Of a stretch of DNA of 64,000 bases, positions 34,624 through 42,007 are shown piece by piece. Source of the stretch: an uncultured Polaribacter sp. (GTDB lineage Bacteria; Bacteroidota; Bacteroidia; Flavobacteriales; Flavobacteriaceae). Made by a program: the position numbers and the translations under genes. Position 1 is the stretch's first letter. The number at the start of each line of letters is the position of its first letter. The notes under the pieces were generated by a model. That model was not told the DNA's origin. It ran no database searches and worked only from the letters and a program-made list of their open reading frames with translations. The stretch covers positions 1-64,000 of the forward strand of contig CALSRX010000003.1 of assembly GCA_943788865.1 (NCBI GenBank), read 5' to 3'.

Positions 34624-35829
34624 ATGATAGAAGAAAGAGAAGTAACTTCTGAAAAAACAGTTTTGATTGGTGTTATCACACAATTTCAAGACGAAACGCA
34701 GTCTGAAGAATATTTAGATGAGTTAGAGTTTTTAACCCTAACAGCAGGAGGAGTTGCTGTAAAAAGATTTACGCAAAAGTTAGAAAAACCACACCCAAAA
34801 ACATTTATTGGAGCCGGAAAATTAGAGGATGTCAAAGCCTATATAGAATCTCATAATATTGGTACGGCAATTTTTGATGACGAATTATCGCCAGCACAAA
34901 TAAGAAATATCGAAAAAGTGTTGGATTGTAAAATCTTAGACCGAACCAATTTAATTCTCGATATTTTTGCGCAAAGAGCCCAAACAAGTTCAGCAAAAAC
35001 CCAAGTTGAATTGGCACAATGCGAATATTTACTACCACGGTTAACCAGACTTTGGACACACCTTGATAAACAAAAAGGAGGAATTGGAATGCGTGGTCCT
35101 GGAGAAACAGAAATAGAAACAGACAGACGTATCATTCGTGATAAAATCAACCTTCTTAAAAAGAAGCTATCAACGATAGATAAACAAATGGGTGTGCAAC
35201 GAAAAAACCGTGGAAAAATGGTGCGTGTTGCTTTGGTTGGGTACACCAATGTTGGGAAATCAACCTTAATGAATGTGATTAGTAAAAGTGACGTGTTTGC
35301 AGAAAACAAATTGTTTGCAACTTTAGACACGACGGTAAGAAAAGTAGTGGTTAAAAACATTCCTTTTTTAATGACAGATACGGTTGGGTTTATTAGAAAA
35401 TTACCACCCCAATTGGTAGAATCATTTAAATCTACATTAGATGAAGTTAGAGAAGCCGACTTGTTATTGCATGTGGTAGATATTTCGCATCCAAATTTTG
35501 AGGATCATATTGCCTCAGTGAATACCATTTTAGACGAAATAAAAAGTGCAGACAAACCGACGATAATGGTTTTTAATAAAATCGATGCATATTCTCACGA
35601 AACAATTGATGAAGATGATTTGGTGACTGAAAAAACAAAAGCACATTATACCTTAGAAGATTGGCAAAAAACATGGATGAATGAAATAGAAACAACATCA
35701 GTATTTCTGTCCGCCATCAATAAAGAAAACCTTGAAGAGTTTAAAGAAAAAGTGTATGATGAGGTTCGAAAAATTCATATAGAACGCTTTCCGTACAACA
35801 ACTTTTTGTATGATGAATATAAAGAATAA
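34624..35829 (+). CDS. hflX: GTPase HflX
   Basis: This ribosome-associated GTPase splits stalled or dormant ribosomes. The N-terminal HflX domain (FIGAGKLEDV, FDDELSPAQIRNIEK, DRTNLILDIFAQRA) leads via a coiled linker (GPGETEIETDRR) to the G domain. The G domain has G1 GYTNVGKST (about residue 205), G3 DTVGF and G4 NKID. The frame could begin at TTG 34615, but ATG 34624 is chosen because the promoter box runs up to 34617. The stop codon overlaps an ATG for the next lipoprotein frame. Confidence 0.95.
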   Translation: MIEEREVTSEKTVLIGVITQFQDETQSEEYLDELEFLTLTAGGVAVKRFTQKLEKPHPKTFIGAGKLEDVKAYIESHNIGTAIFDDELSPAQIRNIEKVLDCKILDRTNLILDIFAQRAQTSSAKTQVELAQCEYLLPRLTRLWTHLDKQKGGIGMRGPGETEIETDRRIIRDKINLLKKKLSTIDKQMGVQRKNRGKMVRVALVGYTNVGKSTLMNVISKSDVFAENKLFATLDTTVRKVVVKNIPFLMTDTVGFIRKLPPQLVESFKSTLDEVREADLLLHVVDISHPNFEDHIASVNTILDEIKSADKPTIMVFNKIDAYSHETIDEDDLVTEKTKAHYTLEDWQKTWMNEIETTSVFLSAINKENLEEFKEKVYDEVRKIHIERFPYNNFLYDEYKE

Positions 35830-35849
35830 TGATTTTTAAAATAGACTTT

Positions 35850-36575
35850 ATGAAACAGCTTTTTTTATACATTTTAGCGCCACTATTGTTTTTGTCGTGT
35901 TCTATTTCAGAACCAACAAACGGAGAAGAGCTGATTGCATTGATGCACAAAAAATATGCTAGTTCTTGGTATCAAACATTAACGTTTAAGCAAGCAACAA
36001 TTTATTATGATGCTGAAGAAAAAGTAGCAAGAGAGCAAACTTGGTATGAGGCAATGCTTTTACCAAATAGTTTAGCCATAAAGTTCGATTCTATTACTTC
36101 TGGAAACGGAATTGTATTTAAAAACGATTCTATTTATAATTTTAAAGACGGGAAAAAGATTGCTTCTAGACCGCTATATCATCCGTTGTTAATTTTAGGG
36201 TTTTCTGTATATGCTCAACAACCTCAAAAAACCATTAACGATTTAAAAAAATTGCAAATAGATCTTTCTAAAATCAAGACAACTACTTGGCAAGGCAAAG
36301 AAAATTATGTAGTTGGAGATGAAAATGCAAATCATTTTTATATAGAAAAAGAGCGATTATTATTTACAAAATTAATTCAGAAACAAGCTAACAACACTCT
36401 TAGAGAAACGCAATTTAACAAGTATGAGCCTTTGCAAAAAGGGTGGATTTCTCCAGAAGTGCTGTTTTTTACAAATGGAAAATTGACTTTAAAAGAAGTA
36501 TATAGCGAAATTAAAACACCTGTTTTAACAAAAGAAGTATTTGATGTAAATCAATTTCAAAAAAGCAATTGGTAA
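35850..36575 (+). CDS. Predicted lipoprotein, LolA-like
   Basis: From ATG 35850 the 241-residue protein has a lipoprotein signal ending FLSC17. An in-frame ATG at 35829 that overlaps the hflX stop would put charged residues before the signal, so it is less likely. The mature part resembles the LolA-like half-barrel (YQTLTFKQATIYYD, SLAIKFDSITSGNGIVF, KENYVVGDENANHFYIEK). It follows hflX directly, so the two are probably co-transcribed. It abuts the convergent CNNM gene with no gap. Function unknown. Confidence 0.65.
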   Translation: MKQLFLYILAPLLFLSCSISEPTNGEELIALMHKKYASSWYQTLTFKQATIYYDAEEKVAREQTWYEAMLLPNSLAIKFDSITSGNGIVFKNDSIYNFKDGKKIASRPLYHPLLILGFSVYAQQPQKTINDLKKLQIDLSKIKTTTWQGKENYVVGDENANHFYIEKERLLFTKLIQKQANNTLRETQFNKYEPLQKGWISPEVLFFTNGKLTLKEVYSEIKTPVLTKEVFDVNQFQKSNW

Positions 36576-37661
36576 TTATTTGAGATTTTCAAAATCATCT
36601 ATAATCCCCAAGCGTTTTGCTCTTCTTTCCCAGCTTTTTCGAGCCAATACTTGTAGGTCTTCAATATTGTCGCTTTCGTCCATAATTTCTAAACCAAGCA
36701 AGGTTTCAATCATATCTTCTTGAGTAACCAATCCACTTACAGAACCATATTCGTCAACCACCAAAGCAATATGTTCTCTTTGCTCTATAAGCTGCCCAAA
36801 TAAATCAGGTATTGGTAAGTCTCTTTGAGTGACTAAAATAGTTCTTTTAATGTCTTTTAATTGCTTATTTCCATTTCCATTGATAATGGCTTCTAACAAT
36901 TGATCTTTTAAAAAATACCCTGTAATATGATCTGAATTCCCCTCGTATAGCGGAATTCTAGAAAAACGTAAATTCGGATTTTGGTCAAAAAACTCTTGTA
37001 TGGTTTGTGTTTCATCAGAAGATTTTAACACAGTTCTGGGAGTCATTATATCCTTAACTAATACTTCTTTAAAGTTTAATAGGTTTTTAATTACTTTGCT
37101 TTCTGAAGCATGAAAAACACCTTCTTGCTCAGCAATATCTGTCATTGCAGAAAAGACTTCTCTACTTAAAACAGAGGTGTGAGCTGACTTTCCAAAGAGC
37201 TTGGTAAACAATTGCAAAAACCATAAAATACCTGTCCATTTAAACACAAAAACTAACAATGTTAAAGTTGTTGTGCTAAATTTTACTAATTTTTGCCAAT
37301 GAGTTGCACCAATAGTTTTAGGGATAATTTCTGAAACAATTAAAATTAAAATGGTCATAATTGCAGAAACAACACCCACAATATTAAAGCCTAAAAGCTC
37401 AATTTTGTAAGGTAATTTTTCTGCCTGAACTCCGACTAAAATTGCACCTACAGTATGTGCAATAGTGTTGAGTGTTAATATGGCAATTAACGGTTTATCA
37501 ACATCGTTTTTTAACACTTCTAACTGATTTGCATATGTTTTGTTTTCACTTTTTTTCACTTTAACAAATGTTGGTGTAACACTTAGTAAAACGGCTTCAA
37601 GAATTGAGCAGAAAAATGAAAAGAATATAGAAAGAGCGGCAAATAAAATTAATAAACTCAT
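36576..37661 (-). CDS. CNNM/hemolysin-type membrane protein with CBS pair
   Basis: The 361-residue protein has a DUF21/CNNM membrane domain (four hydrophobic segments in residues 1-150) followed by two CBS domains (VKDIMTPRTVLKS..., IEQREHIALVVDEYGSVSGLVTQEDMIETLLG). The C-terminal CorC/HlyC domain of longer relatives is missing and the protein ends soon after CBS2. Characterised relatives handle Mg2+ or other divalent cations. A near -7 box (TATATTTA on the minus strand) lies upstream. Confidence 0.87.
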   Translation of the reverse strand: MSLLILFAALSIFFSFFCSILEAVLLSVTPTFVKVKKSENKTYANQLEVLKNDVDKPLIAILTLNTIAHTVGAILVGVQAEKLPYKIELLGFNIVGVVSAIMTILILIVSEIIPKTIGATHWQKLVKFSTTTLTLLVFVFKWTGILWFLQLFTKLFGKSAHTSVLSREVFSAMTDIAEQEGVFHASESKVIKNLLNFKEVLVKDIMTPRTVLKSSDETQTIQEFFDQNPNLRFSRIPLYEGNSDHITGYFLKDQLLEAIINGNGNKQLKDIKRTILVTQRDLPIPDLFGQLIEQREHIALVVDEYGSVSGLVTQEDMIETLLGLEIMDESDNIEDLQVLARKSWERRAKRLGIIDDFENLK

Positions 37662-37726
37662 AATATTTTTTAGTTGGTTAAATATACTAAAAATGAAAAG
37701 AATAGAGACATCTTGGTTATATACAA

Positions 37727-37749
37727 AGAGTCAGCAAAAAGCTGACTCT
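37727..37749 (-). terminator. Hairpin downstream of the DUF3078 pair
   Basis: AGAGTCAGC and GCTGACTCT form a perfect 9-bp stem with a 5-base loop. The T run after it on the minus strand is short (TTTG), so it is a weak terminator or an mRNA 3'-end stabiliser. Confidence 0.5.
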
Positions 37750-37774
37750 AAATATGTAAATAAGTGATTTATTT

Positions 37775-38617
37775 TTAGAACATATAATTTACGCCTAATC
37801 CAAATACTTCTTTAAACTGTGTTTTACTTGTTGCATTGTCATCCACAATTGTATGTAAATTTAAGTTTGTAGACAAGTATTTATTTATTTGCATTACAAA
37901 GTTTAATTGATAATCGATGTCAATATTATGTGGATTATCTAAATAGTTAGCATACACATTTAAGATATTTTCCATAGTAATGTTTTCCATCACAGTAGCT
38001 TTGTAATTTAAGGAACCATTAAAACCAAATTCATAACGTGTGTTTTTACCCAAGTCTGTACCGTATTGCCCAGAAAATTCATCAGAAACCATTGTGATTT
38101 TAGAAGTAATTGGCGCTAGATTTATTTTAAAATTATCTGATTTTTTCCACAACATACCGGGTCCAAAACTTAGATATCCTGGAGCTATAAATGCAGAGGT
38201 TTTTACTTTCGGAGTCTTTTTGTAATCATACCCATTTGTAAATTGTGTTTTAAAATTTAAAAAGAAAGAATAAGACCAAAACCCTTTAGCTTTTTTACCA
38301 TAGAGAGAGTTAAACTCAAATCGGTCATCAGTTTTTCTTGTCCCATTTCCATCAACATTATTTAACCCATAAGCTAAAATTATTTTGTTATCCCAAGTTG
38401 TATTTCCTTTAGAATAATTAAAATCATAATTGAGGCCTAAATTTCCAGAAATGGTATTTTCTCCACCAGAAATCCAATTGGAAAAAGAAGATTGGTTAAG
38501 CAAAAAAGAAATGTTTCCTGTTTTTTTCCAGGTACTGTTTTTGCTTTCAGTTTTATCTTGTGCTTGCATTTGAACAGCAAAAACGAATAACAATATGAAG
38601 CTAATTTTTTTAATCAT
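37775..38617 (-). CDS. DUF3078 outer-membrane-type protein (paralogue 1)
   Basis: The 280-residue protein has a signal peptide (ending FAVQMQAQ) and a repeated beta-strand pattern with aromatic girdle residues, typical of a small outer-membrane barrel. The DUF3078 signature SFLLNQSSFSNWISGGENTI is clear, followed by NLGLNYDFNY and a C-terminus GLGVNYMF ending in an aromatic residue. It is a close paralogue of the gene 50 bp upstream. The function of DUF3078 is not known. Confidence 0.85.
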   Translation of the reverse strand: MIKKISFILLFVFAVQMQAQDKTESKNSTWKKTGNISFLLNQSSFSNWISGGENTISGNLGLNYDFNYSKGNTTWDNKIILAYGLNNVDGNGTRKTDDRFEFNSLYGKKAKGFWSYSFFLNFKTQFTNGYDYKKTPKVKTSAFIAPGYLSFGPGMLWKKSDNFKINLAPITSKITMVSDEFSGQYGTDLGKNTRYEFGFNGSLNYKATVMENITMENILNVYANYLDNPHNIDIDYQLNFVMQINKYLSTNLNLHTIVDDNATSKTQFKEVFGLGVNYMF

Positions 38618-38667
38618 TTTTTATTTTTTTTGTGAAAGACAGCAACTATTGTTTAAAGTTACTGTGG

Positions 38668-39525
38668 TTATTTTTTGTGAAAAATATATTTAAAACCAAG
38701 ACCAAATATTTCTTTAAACTGAATTTTACTTGATGCGTTATCATCAATTAGCGTATGAAAAAGAACATCTACAGTCATGTATTTATTAACATCAATTATA
38801 AATTTTGCTTGGTAATCTAAATCCACATTTTGAGGATTTATTAAGTAATTAGAATACAAAGCAATAATGTTTTGCATGGTAATATTCTCCATAATTTCAA
38901 ATTTCAAATATGCAGACAAGCTAAACCCTAAAGCAAATTTTACATTTTCTCCTGGGTCAACACCATATTTACCAGAAAATTCATTGTTCACAAAAGTAAA
39001 TCTTGCAGTTGCAGGCGCAATATTTATGGTAATATCATCAGATCTTTTCCAAAGCATCCCTGGCCCAAAAGATAAATAAGCTGGAGAAAAGAAATCTGAA
39101 ATAGGTAACCTAGGTGTTTTTTTATAGTCAAAACCTCTTGTATATTGAGTTTTAAAGTTTAAGAAATAAGAGAAAAACCAATATTTATTAAATTTTAAAC
39201 CTAAAAGAGAGTTGTATTCAAATCGGTCACTTGTTTTACGTACACCAGCATCTTTAATACTGCTTAAGCCATAAACTGAAATAATTCTATTATCCCAGTT
39301 CCATTTTCCACTTTTATAATTAAAATCATAGTTTACACCAATGTTTCCAGCAACCGTATTATCTCCACCGGCTTTCCAGTTTGTAAAAGTAGATTGATTG
39401 AATAAAAAAGTAAATAACCCTGTTACTTTCCATTTTGGAGGTACAGGAGCAATACTGTCTTTCTTTTCTTGAGAAAAACTTAGGACTGAAAATAATAAAA
39501 GAAAACCTAAAAATGACTTTCTCAT
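38668..39525 (-). CDS. DUF3078 outer-membrane-type protein (paralogue 2)
   Basis: The 285-residue protein has the same layout as its neighbour: signal peptide, TFLFNQSTFTNWKAGGDNTV, NIGVNYDFNY, a conserved FLNFKTQYTRGFDYKKTP block, FGPGMLWKRSDD, and an aromatic C-terminal end. The two line up along their whole length, so they arose by tandem duplication. It has its own promoter box and leads a two-gene operon. Confidence 0.85.
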   Translation of the reverse strand: MRKSFLGFLLLFSVLSFSQEKKDSIAPVPPKWKVTGLFTFLFNQSTFTNWKAGGDNTVAGNIGVNYDFNYKSGKWNWDNRIISVYGLSSIKDAGVRKTSDRFEYNSLLGLKFNKYWFFSYFLNFKTQYTRGFDYKKTPRLPISDFFSPAYLSFGPGMLWKRSDDITINIAPATARFTFVNNEFSGKYGVDPGENVKFALGFSLSAYLKFEIMENITMQNIIALYSNYLINPQNVDLDYQAKFIIDVNKYMTVDVLFHTLIDDNASSKIQFKEIFGLGFKYIFHKK

Positions 39526-39549
39526 TAGTTATTAAATAATTTTAAGCTG

Positions 39550-39557
39550 CAAAAGTA
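39550..39557 (-). promoter_or_regulatory. -7 promoter box of the DUF3078 operon (TACTTTTG)
   Basis: On the minus strand TACTTTTG matches TAnnTTTG exactly, 24 bp before the ATG at 39525. Confidence 0.5.
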
Positions 39558-39581
39558 ATAGGAATTAAATAACTAAAAAAA

Positions 39582-40091
39582 TTATTTAGAAGCTTTGTAT
39601 AAAGGAACCGTAGAACAGGCTTCGCCAAAAAAAATCGTTTTTGCGATTGGTTGAATTTTTTGAATTAAAAGGGTGTAGGCTGAAGCAGGAATCGGTTTGT
39701 TTGAACATCCTTTAAGAATTAATGGTTTGTCTCTAAAATCGTTAACATTTAATTGATTTATGATTTCTACATAAATAACACTTTCTAATGTTTCTAATGA
39801 TCCTACAACAACTTTCTTTGCAAAAGGCGACAATTTTGTAGCGATTAATAAATAGGCCCAAGAAGGAATAATGGCATCAGAAGAACAAGTTAAAGCAACA
39901 AAGGTATTGTGGTATTGACTCCAATCATGCGCATTTACAAATGCTCTAAAATCTTTTTCTTTTAAAATGATTTCTTCAAACAACCAGTCTTTAATATCAA
40001 TCAATACACGATTACCTTCAGGATAATAATCCTCAAGATCTATTGTGACTAATTTGCTATTTGCAACTCTATTGATTATTTCTTCTGCCAT
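39582..40091 (-). CDS. DUF2480 family protein
   Basis: The 169-residue protein matches the Bacteroidota DUF2480 family: NRVANSKLVTIDLEDYYPEG, DWLFEEIILKEKDFR, WSQYHNTFVALTCSSDAIIP, SWAYLLIATKL. Two cysteines (TCSSD, KGCSNKP) and a third near the end are conserved-looking. It ends the sufE-sufT-DUF2480 operon with a 3-bp gap, which hints at a role in Fe-S assembly or sulfur transfer (inference). Confidence 0.85.
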   Translation of the reverse strand: MAEEIINRVANSKLVTIDLEDYYPEGNRVLIDIKDWLFEEIILKEKDFRAFVNAHDWSQYHNTFVALTCSSDAIIPSWAYLLIATKLSPFAKKVVVGSLETLESVIYVEIINQLNVNDFRDKPLILKGCSNKPIPASAYTLLIQKIQPIAKTIFFGEACSTVPLYKASK

Positions 40092-40094
40092 TAA

Positions 40095-40415
40095 TTAAAG
40101 CATTCCTAATTCTAACTTAGCTTCTTCGCTCATCATTTCTTGTGTCCAAGTTGGATCAAAAGTAATTTCTACTTCTGCATTGTTAATTTCTTTTAATGAT
40201 GCTACTTTGTCTTCTACTTCTCTTGGTAAAGACTCTGCAACAGGGCAATTAGGTGATGTTAAAGTCATTAATATTTTAGCATCATTATTTTCATTTACAA
40301 AAACATCATAAATTAACCCTAACTCGTAAATATCTACGGGTATTTCTGGATCGTAAATGGTTTTTATAACCCGAACAATTTTATCTCCAATTTCTTCTAA
40401 TTCTGCGTCGTTCAT
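40095..40415 (-). CDS. SufT/MIP18-type iron-sulfur assembly factor (DUF59)
   Basis: The 106-residue DUF59 protein reads TIYDPEIPVDIYELGLIYDV, LMTLTSPNCPVAESLP (with the reactive Cys), and FDPTWTQEMMSEEAK. These are the conserved features of the MIP18/SufT/PaaD group, which helps to mature Fe-S proteins. It lies between sufE and DUF2480 in one operon. No sufBCDS genes are in the window. Confidence 0.9.
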   Translation of the reverse strand: MNDAELEEIGDKIVRVIKTIYDPEIPVDIYELGLIYDVFVNENNDAKILMTLTSPNCPVAESLPREVEDKVASLKEINNAEVEITFDPTWTQEMMSEEAKLELGML

Positions 40416-40433
40416 TAATATATAGTATTATTT

Positions 40434-40850
40434 TTATTTTGCTTGTAAAGCAATTGCATACATTTTAATTTGTTTTATCATCGAAACCAAACCGTTTGCT
40501 CGGGTTGGACTTAAGTGCTCTTTTAAACCAATTTGATCAATAAAGTTGGTGTCAGCATTTAAAATATCTTCTGCTTTTTGATTGGAAAAAACACGCAATA
40601 ACAAAGCAACAATTCCTTTGGTTAAAATAGCATCACTATCTGCGGTAAAAACAAGTTTTTCATTCTGTAATTCTGAATGTAACCAAACTTTAGATTGACA
40701 TCCTTTGATCAAGTTTTCATCCAATTTAAAGGCGGAATCAATTAGAGGTAATGACTTTCCTAAATCAATAATATATTCATAACGCTCCATCCAATCATCA
40801 AACATCGAAAACTCATCAATAATTTCTTCTTGTATTTCTTTGATAGTCAT
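40434..40850 (-). CDS. sufE: Cysteine desulfuration protein SufE
   Basis: The 138-residue SufE-fold protein takes persulfide sulfur from SufS to the SufBCD scaffold. The acceptor Cys51 sits in the family loop LIKGCQSKVWL. FDDWMERYEYIIDLGKSLP at the start and a C-terminal helix follow the family pattern. A perfect minus-strand -7 box lies 50 bp upstream. It leads a three-gene operon. Confidence 0.93.
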   Translation of the reverse strand: MTIKEIQEEIIDEFSMFDDWMERYEYIIDLGKSLPLIDSAFKLDENLIKGCQSKVWLHSELQNEKLVFTADSDAILTKGIVALLLRVFSNQKAEDILNADTNFIDQIGLKEHLSPTRANGLVSMIKQIKMYAIALQAK

Positions 40851-40899
40851 TTTTTAAACTTATTTTTGTACAGGCTAAAGACCTATTTTATCTGAGCGA

Positions 40900-40907
40900 C
40901 AAAATTA
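40900..40907 (-). promoter_or_regulatory. -7 promoter box of the sufE operon (TAATTTTG)
   Basis: On the minus strand TAATTTTG matches TAnnTTTG exactly and is 49 bp from the sufE ATG. Confidence 0.5.
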
Positions 40908-41017
40908 CGATAAAATTGGTATTTATTCCTATTTAGTTTAAATATAAATAAGGTTTAACATAGATTTAAACCAATAACAAGAATAAATCTTTCTAAACAG
41001 AAAGTTAAAATTAAGAG

Positions 41018-41944
41018 ATGAGTAAATTATTAGCAGTTGGTACAGTAGCTTTTGATGCTATTGAAACACCATTTGGCAAAACAGATAAAATATTAGGTGG
41101 TTCAGGAACTTTTGTAGGCTTAGCAGCGAGTCAGTTTGGAGTAGAAACAGGGATTGTTTCTGTTGTTGGGGGAGATTTTCCACAATCTTATTTAGACATG
41201 ATGAACTCTAAAGGGATTAATACGGATGGAGTTGAAATTATAAAAGAAGGCAAAACTTTTTTCTGGAGCGGTAAGTATCATAACGATATGAATTCTCGAG
41301 ATACGTTAATTACTGAGTTAAATGTTTTAGAAAATTTTTCTCCGGTGGTTCCAGAAAATTTTAAAGATGCAGAAGTTGTTATGTTGGGTAATTTACACCC
41401 TTTAACACAAGCCTCGGTTTTGGATCAAATGGAGGTTACACCAAAATTAGTAGTGCTAGATACGATGAATTTTTGGATGGATATTGCCCTAGAAGATTTA
41501 CACAATGTAATTAAAAGAATAGATGTAATTACCATTAATGACGAAGAAGCACGTCAGTTAAGTGGAGAATACTCGTTAGTAAATGCAGCTAAGAAAATCC
41601 ATGAAATGGGTCCAAAATATGTGGTCATTAAAAAAGGAGAACACGGCGCTTTGTTATTTAACGAAGGGAATATGTTTTTTGCACCGGCATTGCCTTTAGC
41701 AGAAGTTTTTGACCCAACAGGAGCAGGAGACACATTTGCTGGAGGTTTTTGTGGGTTTTTAGCAAAAACAGAAGACATTTCTTTTGAAAACATGAAAAAC
41801 GCAATTATTTACGGCTCTAATTTGGCTTCGTTTTGTGTAGAAAAATTTGGTACACAAAGAATGGAAGAGTTAACAAAAGAAGAAGTTACAAAACGCTTAG
41901 AGGCGTTTAAGCAACTAACACAATTTGATATAGAAATCTCATAA
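41018..41944 (+). CDS. PfkB-family sugar/nucleoside kinase
   Basis: The 308-residue ribokinase-fold protein has the N-terminal GGSGTFVGLAASQFG glycine motif and the anion-hole/catalytic signature DPTGAGDTFAGGF (near residue 232). The substrate cannot be told: ribokinase, adenosine kinase and fructokinase share these motifs. The gene lies 63 bp upstream of purF in the same direction but is separated by a terminator, so a link with purine or ribose metabolism is only suggested. Confidence 0.88.
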   Translation: MSKLLAVGTVAFDAIETPFGKTDKILGGSGTFVGLAASQFGVETGIVSVVGGDFPQSYLDMMNSKGINTDGVEIIKEGKTFFWSGKYHNDMNSRDTLITELNVLENFSPVVPENFKDAEVVMLGNLHPLTQASVLDQMEVTPKLVVLDTMNFWMDIALEDLHNVIKRIDVITINDEEARQLSGEYSLVNAAKKIHEMGPKYVVIKKGEHGALLFNEGNMFFAPALPLAEVFDPTGAGDTFAGGFCGFLAKTEDISFENMKNAIIYGSNLASFCVEKFGTQRMEELTKEEVTKRLEAFKQLTQFDIEIS

Positions 41945-41949
41945 ATATA

Positions 41950-41979
41950 AATCCGCGCTTTTTGCTGCGGATTTTTTTA
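41950..41979 (+). terminator. Terminator between the PfkB kinase and purF
   Basis: AATCCGC and GCGGATT form a 7-bp stem around a 10-base loop, followed by seven T. Confidence 0.8.
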
Positions 41980-42007
41980 TCACTTAAAACAAACAATAAC
42001 TAAGAAA

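Noticed and set aside
34851-35360. 169-codon antisense frame in hflX
   Set aside because: It is a shadow of a well-conserved GTPase gene, with no promoter or protein-like composition.
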